Source: JAVBKE01 sp031554215 (GTDB lineage Bacteria; Bacillota; Bacilli; JARBTR01). Taken from it: a stretch of DNA of 6,232 nt. Below are positions 1 through 5,496 of this stretch, one piece after another (within the stretch, counting starts at the first letter, position 1; each line of letters opens with the position of its first letter). A model generated the notes under the pieces. That model was not told where the DNA came from. It did not search any database and saw nothing but the letters and a program-made list of their open reading frames with translations. Both the position numbers and the translations under genes were made by a program. The DNA lies in contig JAVBKF010000204.1 in the NCBI GenBank assembly GCA_031554215.1, positions 1 through 6,232 of the forward strand, in the 5' to 3' direction.

Positions 1-283
1 ATTGCTGGTGGTATTATTAGTTGAGGAAGTGAATTAAAAATATCAATATTTTTCAAACAAGGTTTTAAATTCAGTTACAATGGTTTGAAACACTAAAATT
101 GGATTGAAAGGGTGGGGGACGTTGGTTTTGAGTTGTACTGAAATTGAAGAATGTTTTGAATGTGGGAATGTCCGAAAAGATTTAAAGTAATGTGAAATCG
201 TAGAGCATGTTAGAGGCTATGAGTTCAGTAAAACGTAGTTTTTATAGTTGTATGAAATACTATTTAGGGACTTTATTGAAATA
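1..283. other. Gene-free, G-skewed AT-rich stretch
   Basis: I see no convincing reading frame on either strand; stop codons recur in all frames. The stretch is mostly A and T. Among its G and C bases, G greatly outnumbers C on the plus strand (my hand count is about 68 G to 19 C), a skew that ends at the GC-rich hairpin beginning at 284. The short word TGAA recurs many times. An AT-only dyad, AAAAATAT-CA-ATATTTTT, lies at 36-53. It could be a decayed gene or an untranslated region, but nothing in it supports a specific call. Confidence 0.5.
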
Positions 284-318
284 GTGGGGTGATACGCCTC
301 ACGGGACGTTCACCCCAC
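284..318 (-). terminator. Long GC-rich hairpin downstream of the LCP gene
   Basis: GTGGGGTGA (284-292) is perfectly complementary to TCACCCCAC (310-318). Inside this, ACG (294-296) pairs with CGT (307-309), leaving one bulged T at 293. The result is a 12-base-pair stem in otherwise AT-rich DNA. It lies about 60 bases beyond the stop codon of the minus-strand LCP gene, where a terminator would be expected. There is no uninterrupted T run after the stem in either direction (TATTTCAATA on the minus strand), so it is not a textbook intrinsic terminator. It may instead be a 3'-end stabiliser or a repeat. Confidence 0.35.
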
Positions 319-340
319 CATGATTATACTTACTACCACG

Positions 341-354
341 CACCCTTCCGGGTG
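341..354 (-). other. Small tetraloop hairpin after the LCP stop codon
   Basis: CACCC (341-345) and GGGTG (350-354) form a five-base-pair stem. Read on the minus strand the loop is GGAA, a stable GNRA tetraloop. It sits between the LCP stop codon and the larger hairpin at 284-318, so the two stems would be tandem structures in the LCP mRNA tail. ACCAC/GTGGT flanking pairs offer an alternative fold. Confidence 0.3.
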
Positions 355-376
355 GTCGGCAAGTTGTCGTTAATGC

Positions 377-1408
377 CTACTCCTCTGTTTTGCTTGAATT
401 CGTATTTTCCTCATTAGTAGTTGAATCCTTTGTATCAGAGCTTGTACTTTCAACTGGAAGTTCTAAATGGGTACGTAAATCGTTCGTAATTCGCGCTTGT
501 TCTTCATCGGCCATGATCTCGAACCACTCACCATTTATTTTTTTACTAGTAGCCTCAACAGATAGTGATTCGATATTTCCGGCAGCCTCTGTGTAATTAT
601 TTTTGATGTCCCACATTTCAGAGACCTTTAAGTCTGTTTTAACATTATTTCCGAGCGCTTCAAAAATTTCCGAGAAGTTGGTGAGTGACTTAAAGCTAGC
701 ACCTTGTTCAATAATCTGCGCTACGACTTCTTTTTGTCGTTCTTGTCGTCCGTAATCACCCAGTGGATCTTGATGTCTCATTCTCACATACGTCAGTGCT
801 TCCTCACCGTTTAGGTGAAGTGGTCCTGCTTCAAAAGTATAGCCATTATCCGTGAACTTAAATTTATTATTGACATCAATGCCTCCGAGTGCATCAACAA
901 TTTCAACGAATCCTTCAAAGTTTACTTGTACAAAATGATCAATTGGAATGTTGAATAGTTCCTCAACAGTCTCAATAGCGAGCTTGGGTCCACCTTTTGA
1001 ATAGGCTGAGTTAATTTTCGAGTATTCAGAGTCACCTGGTACCTGTACACGTAAATCCCTCGGAATACTGAGCATCTTTGTAGATTTCTGCTTTGGGTTG
1101 ACAGTGACGACAATCATGGAATCAGAACGTCCAGCATCATCTTCACCTTCCCTGTTGTCAACACCTAAGAGGAGAAATGACATGGGGTCTTGTGCTTTTG
1201 CTTCAACAGCTTCATTACGCCTTGAAGAACCGTCACGTCCAAGGTCAAAGTGAATTTTCTCACCGGTCTCTACTGCTTTTAGAAAAAACGTCGTTGCAAA
1301 GATGCCTATTGGAATGAGTAAAATTAACAAAGTGGCAAGGAGTATCCTGCGATTTCTCCGGCGTTTTCTTTTCTGTCTCATCCGTTGTTTAGTTTCTTTT
1401 GAATTCAT
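377..1408 (-). CDS. LytR-CpsA-Psr (LCP) family cell-wall protein
   Basis: Proteins of this family are membrane-anchored phosphotransferases that move lipid-linked glycopolymers such as teichoic acids onto peptidoglycan, acting on the outer face of the membrane. The 343-residue product has a very basic cytoplasmic N-terminus (about residues 5-21), one membrane segment (about 22-43), a linker, and the LCP domain from about residue 75. Family residues are visible: LGVD with D84, GRSDS with R94 and D96, IPRD with R117 and D118, KIN at 131-133, GGID at 175-178, and the block YVRMRHQDPLGDYGRQERQ with R209, R211, R221 and R224, which bind the pyrophosphate and metal in known structures. The C-terminal 25 or so residues are a Ser/Thr/Asn/Glu/Lys-rich low-complexity tail. 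The ATG start is supported by AGGAGAA at 1413-1419 (minus strand). It is transcribed divergently from the small gene to its right. Length and motifs look intact. Which paralogue it is (TagT, TagU or TagV type) cannot be told. Confidence 0.93.
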   Translation of the reverse strand: MNSKETKQRMRQKRKRRRNRRILLATLLILLIPIGIFATTFFLKAVETGEKIHFDLGRDGSSRRNEAVEAKAQDPMSFLLLGVDNREGEDDAGRSDSMIVVTVNPKQKSTKMLSIPRDLRVQVPGDSEYSKINSAYSKGGPKLAIETVEELFNIPIDHFVQVNFEGFVEIVDALGGIDVNNKFKFTDNGYTFEAGPLHLNGEEALTYVRMRHQDPLGDYGRQERQKEVVAQIIEQGASFKSLTNFSEIFEALGNNVKTDLKVSEMWDIKNNYTEAAGNIESLSVEATSKKINGEWFEIMADEEQARITNDLRTHLELPVESTSSDTKDSTTNEENTNSSKTEE

Positions 1409-1425
1409 TGTCTTCTCCTAAAAAA

Positions 1426-1454
1426 TTGAATACTATCTATGGATATGGCATAAT
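1426..1454 (+). promoter_or_regulatory. Candidate sigma-A promoter for the small gene
   Basis: TTGAAT (1426-1431), a 17-base spacer, and CATAAT (1449-1454) resemble the vegetative consensus TTGACA/TATAAT, with 4 and 5 of 6 matches. Transcription would begin near 1461. This leaves only about 8 bases before the ATG at 1469 but about 47 before the ATG at 1508, which favours the later start. The element lies in the short gap between the divergent LCP gene and the small gene. Confidence 0.5.
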
Positions 1455-1507
1455 AAAATACGTTATCTATGATGCTACATTCATTCCGTTGTAAAGTTGG
1501 TGCTACT

Positions 1508-1768
1508 ATGTTGAAATCTAGAAATGAATTTGCAACAGCTGCAGAGTATAAGCGGTATACGCGATCGCCTGAATTCATGAAAACGTATAAAGTTTTTGGA
1601 AAGTCGGCTACTGAAATTCAACAGGAAATGTGTTTCCCGGAGAACTGGATGAACTTCTTGGAAGCAGCAGTGAAATTTGTTCATGAACAACCAGATGGGC
1701 AATCATATACTGCATTTAATATGTTTGAACTTGTTGATGAAGTAATGGAATACTATTTGAAGGGATAA
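1508..1768 (+). CDS. Small acidic hypothetical protein
   Basis: I do not recognise this 86-residue protein. It has no membrane segment or signal peptide, and it looks soluble and largely helical, with aromatic residues throughout (motifs AAEYKRY, PENWMNF, FELVDEVMEYY). An upstream in-frame ATG pair at 1469 would add 13 residues. I chose 1508 because the likely promoter puts the RNA start near 1461, and because the residues before the second start look unlike a conserved N-terminus. Neither start has a strong ribosome binding site. It is flanked by its own candidate promoter and a clear terminator, so it is probably a single-gene transcript, separate from the polymerase cassette. The self-contained unit supports a real gene; the function is unknown. 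Confidence 0.65.
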   Translation: MLKSRNEFATAAEYKRYTRSPEFMKTYKVFGKSATEIQQEMCFPENWMNFLEAAVKFVHEQPDGQSYTAFNMFELVDEVMEYYLKG

Positions 1769-1815
1769 CGACATCTCTTTTGACTGAATGTTAAAATCCT
1801 ATAGAATGCACTACG

Positions 1816-1846
1816 ATGAACAGTTTATTTAGCTGTTCATTTTTTG
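1816..1846 (+). terminator. Rho-independent terminator
   Basis: ATGAACAG (1816-1823) and CTGTTCAT (1833-1840) form a perfect 8-base-pair stem with a 9-base loop, followed directly by a run of six T residues (1840-1845). It lies 48 bases after the stop codon of the small gene and would end that transcript. This separates it from the SOS promoter downstream. Confidence 0.85.
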
Positions 1847-2042
1847 TTGGCTTTCTATGCTTCTATGAATCTTTTACGTAATTTATTTTTTAACCGTATC
1901 TCTGATTGTATAAAATATTTGCTGAAAGTCAAGGGTAAAAAATCCTATTTTCTTTCCAGATGTAGATTTTGTTCTATATTGGAATTTTTTCGTTTGTTGG
2001 TAGAAGAGAATCTTAATCGCAATTCAAGTTCAAATGTTTGAA
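1847..2042. other. Gene-free AT-rich stretch upstream of the SOS promoter
   Basis: A 65-codon TTG-started frame runs through this stretch, but it has no ribosome binding site, overlaps the terminator, and encodes a low-information mix of Phe, Leu, Ser and Arg residues, so I do not call it. A perfect short palindrome, TTCAAA-TG-TTTGAA (2029-2042), abuts the -35 element of the polymerase promoter and could be an additional protein-binding site. I see nothing else. Confidence 0.5.
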
Positions 2043-2071
2043 TTTACAAGAACGTATATTCGTGTTATGAT
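2043..2071 (+). promoter_or_regulatory. Sigma-A promoter of the polymerase gene
   Basis: TTTACA (2043-2048), exactly 17 bases, then TATGAT (2066-2071) gives a good vegetative promoter (5 of 6 matches in each hexamer). A LexA box occupies the spacer, and a second lies about 13 bases after the -10 element, so repressor binding would block RNA polymerase. The predicted 5' leader is about 50 bases and ends in the AAGGGTG ribosome binding site at 2116-2122. Confidence 0.75.
2049..2062 (+). promoter_or_regulatory. LexA (DinR) box 1
   Basis: AGAACGTATATTCG matches the Bacillus-type SOS box CGAAC-RNRY-GTTYG except for the first base and one base of the right arm. It sits between the -35 and -10 hexamers, the usual place for LexA repression of damage-inducible genes. 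Confidence 0.75.
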
Positions 2072-2083
2072 TTGCGTACAATA

Positions 2084-2097
2084 AGAACAAACATTCG
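2084..2097 (+). promoter_or_regulatory. LexA (DinR) box 2
   Basis: AGAACAAACATTCG has the same two departures from the SOS-box consensus as box 1, and its central four bases also fit RNRY. It begins 35 bases after box 1, just past the expected transcription start, so two LexA dimers could bind on nearly the same region of the promoter. Confidence 0.7.
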
Positions 2098-2130
2098 TTT
2101 TTAATGAAATGAGATAAGGGTGCAGAAAAG

Positions 2131-3402
2131 ATGATTAATTATGATGAGCTGCCTAATCGGGAGATTATCTGTGTGGATATGCGGTCGTTTTATGCGAGTT
2201 GCAGCTGCGTGATGCTAGGGATTGATCCGATGGAAGCCTATTTGGTGGTTGCGGGGAGTTTACATCATCAGGGAAGTGTTGTTTTAGCAGCCTCTCCTAT
2301 GATGAAAAAAGCATTTGGCATTAAAACAGGTTCGCGGCTTTTTGAGATACCGAAGGATAGGAGAATTATAATTGTAGAACCTAAAATGGCGACTTATCAG
2401 CGTATTTCTGCAGAAATTAGTCGTTTGTTTAATCGCTATGCCCCGAAGGATGACATTTATATTTACAGCGTCGATGAGGCCTTCATTAATTTAGATGGTT
2501 CTAAGCATCTATTGGGCAGTGTTGAGGAGATTTCTAAACAAATCAAACAGGATATTCTCAGAGAATTTGGCCTCACTTGTTGTATCGGGATTGGGCCGAA
2601 TATGTTACTAGCAAAGGTGGCACTGGATGTTGATGCCAAGCGTTTCGATGGGCATATTGTTAGGTGGCATTATCAAGATGTTCCGACAAAACTATGGCCG
2701 ATTTCTCCACTTAGTGAGATGTGGGGAATTGGTGTCCGTATGGAGAAACGGTTAAATGATCTTGGGATTTTCAGCATGGGAGACCTTGCTAATGCAAATC
2801 TGAAGCTGTTAGAGACAAAATTTGGGGTGATGGGAAAGCAGTTGTTCTATCATGCTTGGGGTGTTGATCATTCAGAAATCGGTATACCGATTACGCCAAA
2901 AAGCCATAGCATTGGTAATAGCCAGATGTTAATGCGTGATTTCTACGAGCTGGAGGAAATCAAAGTCGCAATTCTAGAGATGTGTGAAGAAGTCGCATCA
3001 CGTACTAGACGACGCCGAGCAGCAGGCAGAACAATTAGCCTTGGGATTATGTATAATCGCAAAACAAATCATAAAGGTTTTTCTCGTTCACATACAATTG
3101 ATCATTTGACCAACATTACGCTCGAAATTTATCAGGTTTGCGTCAGATTGTTAGAGCAGCACCATGTGGAAGGGCTAGCTGTACGGAAAATTTTTGTTAG
3201 ATTGTCCAATGTTGAAGCGGATTTAGGGACATTTCAGCTAGATTTATTCGATGACAAAAGTTATAAGCGTAGAGATGTCGGTTTTGCAATGGATCAGATT
3301 CGATTACGCTACGGGAAGAATTCATTGCTCAGGGCAGTTTCAGCTACTAAACATGCAACCGCTAGGCATCGTAACGGTTTGATTGGTGGACACAAAGCCT
3401 AG
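2131..3402 (+). CDS. uvrX: Y-family DNA polymerase, UvrX/YqjW (UmuC-like)
   Basis: A translesion-synthesis polymerase that copies damaged templates at low fidelity as part of the SOS response. The 423-residue product fits full-length UvrX/YqjW proteins. The palm carries the metal-binding residues: D16 in ICVDMRSFYAS and D115-E116 in YSVDEAF. Y21 sits at the steric-gate position that excludes ribonucleotides. The thumb has helix-hairpin-helix-like segments around 195-225 (WGIGVRMEKRL, LGIFSMGDLA). The little finger covers about 255-365. QLDLF at 369-373 matches the pentapeptide that binds the beta sliding clamp. The C-terminus (SLLRAVS, then RNGLIGGH) is typical of the UvrX branch. The start is fixed by AAGGGTG at 2116-2122. 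Two LexA boxes in the promoter indicate DNA-damage induction, and the downstream YolD-family gene is the usual partner. All catalytic residues are present. UvrX and YqjW types cannot be separated here, so the symbol is tentative. Confidence 0.93.
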   Translation: MINYDELPNREIICVDMRSFYASCSCVMLGIDPMEAYLVVAGSLHHQGSVVLAASPMMKKAFGIKTGSRLFEIPKDRRIIIVEPKMATYQRISAEISRLFNRYAPKDDIYIYSVDEAFINLDGSKHLLGSVEEISKQIKQDILREFGLTCCIGIGPNMLLAKVALDVDAKRFDGHIVRWHYQDVPTKLWPISPLSEMWGIGVRMEKRLNDLGIFSMGDLANANLKLLETKFGVMGKQLFYHAWGVDHSEIGIPITPKSHSIGNSQMLMRDFYELEEIKVAILEMCEEVASRTRRRRAAGRTISLGIMYNRKTNHKGFSRSHTIDHLTNITLEIYQVCVRLLEQHHVEGLAVRKIFVRLSNVEADLGTFQLDLFDDKSYKRRDVGFAMDQIRLRYGKNSLLRAVSATKHATARHRNGLIGGHKA

Positions 3403-3579
3403 TGCAAAATATCTAGTGACGGTGATTGGTTGAAAGTTGTAGTATAGACACCCAGAAATAAAGTCTAGACATCGGCGGATGCCTTAGGCAAGACAGCAGT
3501 GCCTGCTCTATCTTTAGCATAAGTGCAAGAACCAATCAACAGCGTCTGCATTAATGGTAGCGTTAATTAAATGAAAGGG
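3403..3579. other. Structured spacer between polymerase and yolD genes
   Basis: No gene is visible. TGATTGGTT (3423-3431) is complementary to AACCAATCA (3530-3538), closing a loop of about 98 bases. Inside lie the palindrome GTCTAGAC (3463-3470) and the hairpin AGCAG-TGC-CTGCT (3495-3507). The word AGTGCAA occurs at 3401-3407 and again at 3522-3528. The spacer is long for two genes expected to be cotranscribed, and I find no good promoter in it. A folded leader or a small RNA is possible but not shown. Confidence 0.35.
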
Positions 3580-3605
3580 TATTGAAAACGCTACACTTTT
3601 CAATA
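3580..3605 (+). promoter_or_regulatory. 26-base dyad directly upstream of the yolD gene
   Basis: TATTGAAAA (3580-3588) is perfectly complementary to TTTTCAATA (3597-3605), with an 8-base centre, CGCTACAC. It ends four bases before the ribosome binding site of the YolD-family gene, so as RNA it could form a 9-base-pair hairpin next to that site, and as DNA it could be an operator. A related dyad with the same spacing and the same GCTAC core lies at 4461-4482. It matches no operator consensus I know (not LexA, Fur, PerR, Rex or the TnrA/GlnR site). Confidence 0.6.
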
Positions 3606-3620
3606 TACAGGGTGAGGAAG

Positions 3621-3974
3621 ATGAAGGATCGTGGTCTCATAAAATGGTCTGTTTTTATGACACCTGAGCATAACCGCTTGTTGGAAGATTGGTACTCTGA
3701 GGATAGCCATGAGGATAGAATTTCACTCTCCGAGGAACAGGTTGAGGAAATTGAACAAACGATTCATGACGCGCTTATGACGCAGACAGCTGTTTTAATC
3801 GAGTATTATCAGCCAGCAATTCATGCTTATGGTCAAATCTGTTGTCTTGTGATTAGCTGTGATGGTATTGAGCAATCACTGAGGGTGATGAATCAGGCAA
3901 CTAGAAAGAAAGAGACAGTCAATTTGCATGATATTCATAAAGTGGAATTTGCGCCGCGGATGTGGGACTCGTGA
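3621..3974 (+). CDS. YolD-family protein
   Basis: A 117-residue protein of the YolD-like family, whose members in Bacillus sit beside uvrX or yqjW. Their role is not firmly established; it has been proposed that they stand in for UmuD as a partner of the UmuC-like polymerase, since these genomes lack a UmuD gene there. The N-terminus has the family hallmark (MKDRGLIKW, then MTPEH). An acidic helical stretch follows (about residues 27-50) and then a mainly beta domain (about 60-110). The ATG at 3621 is chosen because AGGGTGAGG at 3609-3617 precedes it and the family motif starts right there; an in-frame TTG at 3582 would put 13 extra residues inside the dyad. The 3' end overlaps the next gene, indicating translational coupling. 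It is probably part of the same SOS-induced unit as the polymerase, though a 218-base spacer separates them. Confidence 0.85.
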   Translation: MKDRGLIKWSVFMTPEHNRLLEDWYSEDSHEDRISLSEEQVEEIEQTIHDALMTQTAVLIEYYQPAIHAYGQICCLVISCDGIEQSLRVMNQATRKKETVNLHDIHKVEFAPRMWDS

Positions 3975-4381
3975 AGTGGACAGATGAAGAACGAAATCAA
4001 CTAGAACTAGGTTTGTACTTACCAATTATGTTGACGCTGATTGAGGTTGACAAGAAAGTGCTAGCAACATCTACCTTGAAGATTAAAGAGCCGTACTTGC
4101 TGCTGCTCGAACAAGTTAGCCGAACTGCGCACCACCAGCTATACCAAATCAAAAAAGCGATGACGAAGAACCGGATGAAGGTGATCGAAATGGAACGAGA
4201 TGAACTGTTTACGACTTACGCATTTATTGTTCGTGGGTATGAAACAAGACATCGTTATTTTAACTATCATATTAAGAATAAAGTGCAGGAAATGCTGAAC
4301 CAGTATTTTCTGCATTGGGCCGAGGCGTCTGATAGAAAAGACAGCATCGCTACTACTCATACAGACAATCCTGCAAATTGA
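3962..4381 (+). CDS. Helical hypothetical protein coupled to YolD
   Basis: I cannot assign a function to this 139-residue product. It appears almost entirely alpha-helical, with no membrane segment and no Cys residues. It has basic patches (KKAMTKNRMKV, RHRYFNYHIKNKVQEML) that would suit nucleic-acid or protein binding, and a polar tail after about residue 120. The start is uncertain: GTG at 3962 gives the longest form, while GTG at 3971 forms the classic four-base GTGA overlap with the yolD stop codon. Both are weakly supported by ribosome binding sites and imply coupling to yolD translation. I recall similar unnamed proteins beside UvrX/YolD pairs in Bacillus-group genomes and phages, but this is memory and unchecked. 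By position, an accessory factor of the translesion polymerase or its control is the simplest guess. Confidence 0.75.
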   Translation: MGLVKWTDEERNQLELGLYLPIMLTLIEVDKKVLATSTLKIKEPYLLLLEQVSRTAHHQLYQIKKAMTKNRMKVIEMERDELFTTYAFIVRGYETRHRYFNYHIKNKVQEMLNQYFLHWAEASDRKDSIATTHTDNPAN

Positions 4382-4445
4382 CTAGTCATCTGGCGTATGA
4401 TGGTGGAAATGACATGACTTCAGTCAGCCTGCTCAGAGGGCAATG

Positions 4446-4460
4446 TGGTGTACTGGTTGC
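4446..4460 (+). promoter_or_regulatory. Weak sigma-54-like -24/-12 element before ptb
   Basis: TGG (4446-4448) and TTGC (4457-4460) have the exact GG-to-GC spacing of a sigma-54 (SigL) promoter, but the CAC of the -24 box is missing. In Bacillus the ptb/bkd operon is driven by SigL with the activator BkdR, which is the reason for looking. Only the invariant core matches, so chance is quite possible. Confidence 0.22.
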
Positions 4461-4486
4461 TTGAAACAGCTACTCGTTTCAATTTT
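4461..4486 (+). promoter_or_regulatory. Second GCTAC dyad, followed by a T run
   Basis: TTGAAAC (4461-4467) and GTTTCAA (4476-4482) flank the 8-base centre AGCTACTC, and TTTT follows at 4483-4486. It matches the dyad at 3582-3603 at 18 of 22 positions. The stem pair nearest the loop changes from A-T there to C-G here, so pairing is kept. The T run means it could work as a weak terminator for the polymerase-yolD unit, but the stem has few G-C pairs. An operator for ptb, whose start lies 87 bases on, is an alternative. Confidence 0.5.
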
Positions 4487-4499
4487 CTTGCGTGATTAT

Positions 4500-4528
4500 T
4501 TGCACAATCATCAGGCGTGTTCTAAGAT
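4500..4528 (+). promoter_or_regulatory. Possible sigma-A promoter for ptb
   Basis: TTGCAC (4500-4505), a 17-base spacer, and TAAGAT (4523-4528) could form a weak vegetative promoter starting transcription near 4535, ahead of the AAGGAG site at 4552-4557. Matches are only 3 and 4 of 6. A short dyad, TGATT-N8-AATCA (4493-4510), overlaps the -35 hexamer. Confidence 0.28.
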
Positions 4529-4568
4529 AGAGGGGAAGCTAAACGGGCGACAAGGAGCTGGACACTAG

Positions 4569-5492
4569 ATGAAGTCGATTGCAGATTTATTGAATTCTTC
4601 AATTGCAAAAACGGGTGCGGTTGTGGCTGTGACTGTTGCAGAAGATGCCCATGTACTAGGGGCAGTGCAGAAAGCCTATCAACGTAAGATTGCAGATTTC
4701 ATATTGATAGGAAATCGTGAAAAGATTGTTCAACTAGCGAGTGAACTCAGGATTAATCTCGCTCCCTTTGATATCATTGATGAACAAGATAGTAGTGCGG
4801 CTGCAAAGCGCGCAGTGGCACTCATTAGACAAGGAAAAGCCAATATACTCATGAAAGGCTTGATTGATACGGCGATATTGATGAAGGCTGTGCTAGACCG
4901 TGATCAAGGAATTAGAACTGGTAAGCGACTCAGTCATGTGGCTGTTTTCGATGTGCCAAGTTATCATAAATTGCTCTTTATTACGGATTCAGCTGTTAAT
5001 GTTGCACCAAATGTGGAGACGAAGAAAGATATTCTTCAGAATGCAATTGATGCTGTTCGTACCCTAGGAATTGATCAACCAAAGATAGCGCTTGTGTGTG
5101 CAAAGGAAAAGGTTGATGTGAATATGCCAGTGACTGCTGAGTATGCAGAATTAGTACGTATGCATCATGCAGAGGAGATTATAGGCGGGACCATAGAAGG
5201 CCCGTATTCGCTCGATATCGCTGTATCGAAAGAGGCAGCAGTGACGAAGGGGGTAAAGAGTACAATTTCTGGAGATGTTGATATTTTGATGTGTCCAGAT
5301 ATAGAAGCCGGTAATATTCTCTACAAATCACTTGCTTTTCTTGCTTGTGCAGAGAATGGCGGCATTGTCTTGGGGGCAAAAGCACCGATGATTGTGACAT
5401 CTCGTGCCGATTCAAGTAATAGTAAATTGATTTCGATCGCACTCGCTGTTTGTTTTACCAAAACACAATCGCTGTCGTCGACAACGTCTTAA
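4569..5492 (+). CDS. ptb: Phosphate butyryltransferase
   Basis: This cytoplasmic enzyme exchanges the CoA of butyryl-CoA or branched-chain acyl-CoA for phosphate. The acyl phosphate is then used by butyrate kinase to make ATP; in Bacillus and Enterococcus the pair serves branched-chain keto-acid breakdown. The 307-residue product is full-length for the PTA/PTB family (about 300). Characteristic segments are LMKGLIDTAILMKAV (94-108), GKRLSHVAVFDVPSYHKLL (118-136), ITDSAVNVAPN (138-148), IEGPYSLDIAVSKEAA (209-224), PDIEAGNILYKSL (243-255), AENGGIVLGAKAP (261-273) and SRADS (278-282). After ALAV (291-294) the usual family end is reached, and the last 13 residues are Ser/Thr-rich and look unlike the family, hinting at a sequence junction near 5450. 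AAGGAG at 4552-4557 precedes the ATG by 11 bases. No bcd, buk or bkd gene follows in the window, which is unusual for ptb. The enzyme itself looks intact. Confidence 0.9.
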   Translation: MKSIADLLNSSIAKTGAVVAVTVAEDAHVLGAVQKAYQRKIADFILIGNREKIVQLASELRINLAPFDIIDEQDSSAAAKRAVALIRQGKANILMKGLIDTAILMKAVLDRDQGIRTGKRLSHVAVFDVPSYHKLLFITDSAVNVAPNVETKKDILQNAIDAVRTLGIDQPKIALVCAKEKVDVNMPVTAEYAELVRMHHAEEIIGGTIEGPYSLDIAVSKEAAVTKGVKSTISGDVDILMCPDIEAGNILYKSLAFLACAENGGIVLGAKAPMIVTSRADSSNSKLISIALAVCFTKTQSLSSTTS

Positions 5493-5496
5493 ACCA

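Noticed and set aside
922..1113. Minus-strand frame inside the LCP gene
   Set aside because: It lies wholly within the well-supported LCP coding sequence in another frame and has no features of its own; the same holds for the plus-strand frame at 390-596.
1844..2041. A 65-codon TTG-started plus-strand frame
   Set aside because: It has a rare start, no ribosome binding site, a start within the T run of a terminator, and a composition typical of AT-rich non-coding DNA.
3337..3355. GTTT-CAGCTACT-AAAC inside the polymerase gene as a third GCTAC dyad
   Set aside because: It shares the core but the arms are only four bases and differ in sequence, and it sits in conserved coding sequence, so chance is the better explanation.
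3582..3620. TTG start extending the YolD protein by 13 residues
   Set aside because: The extension lies in the dyad, lacks a ribosome binding site, and the YolD family motif begins at the ATG at 3621, which has a strong site.
4139..4360. Minus-strand frame opposite the helical hypothetical gene
   Set aside because: It is antisense to a coupled, better supported gene and has no start signals; the minus-strand frame within ptb at 5179-5442 is rejected for the same reason.
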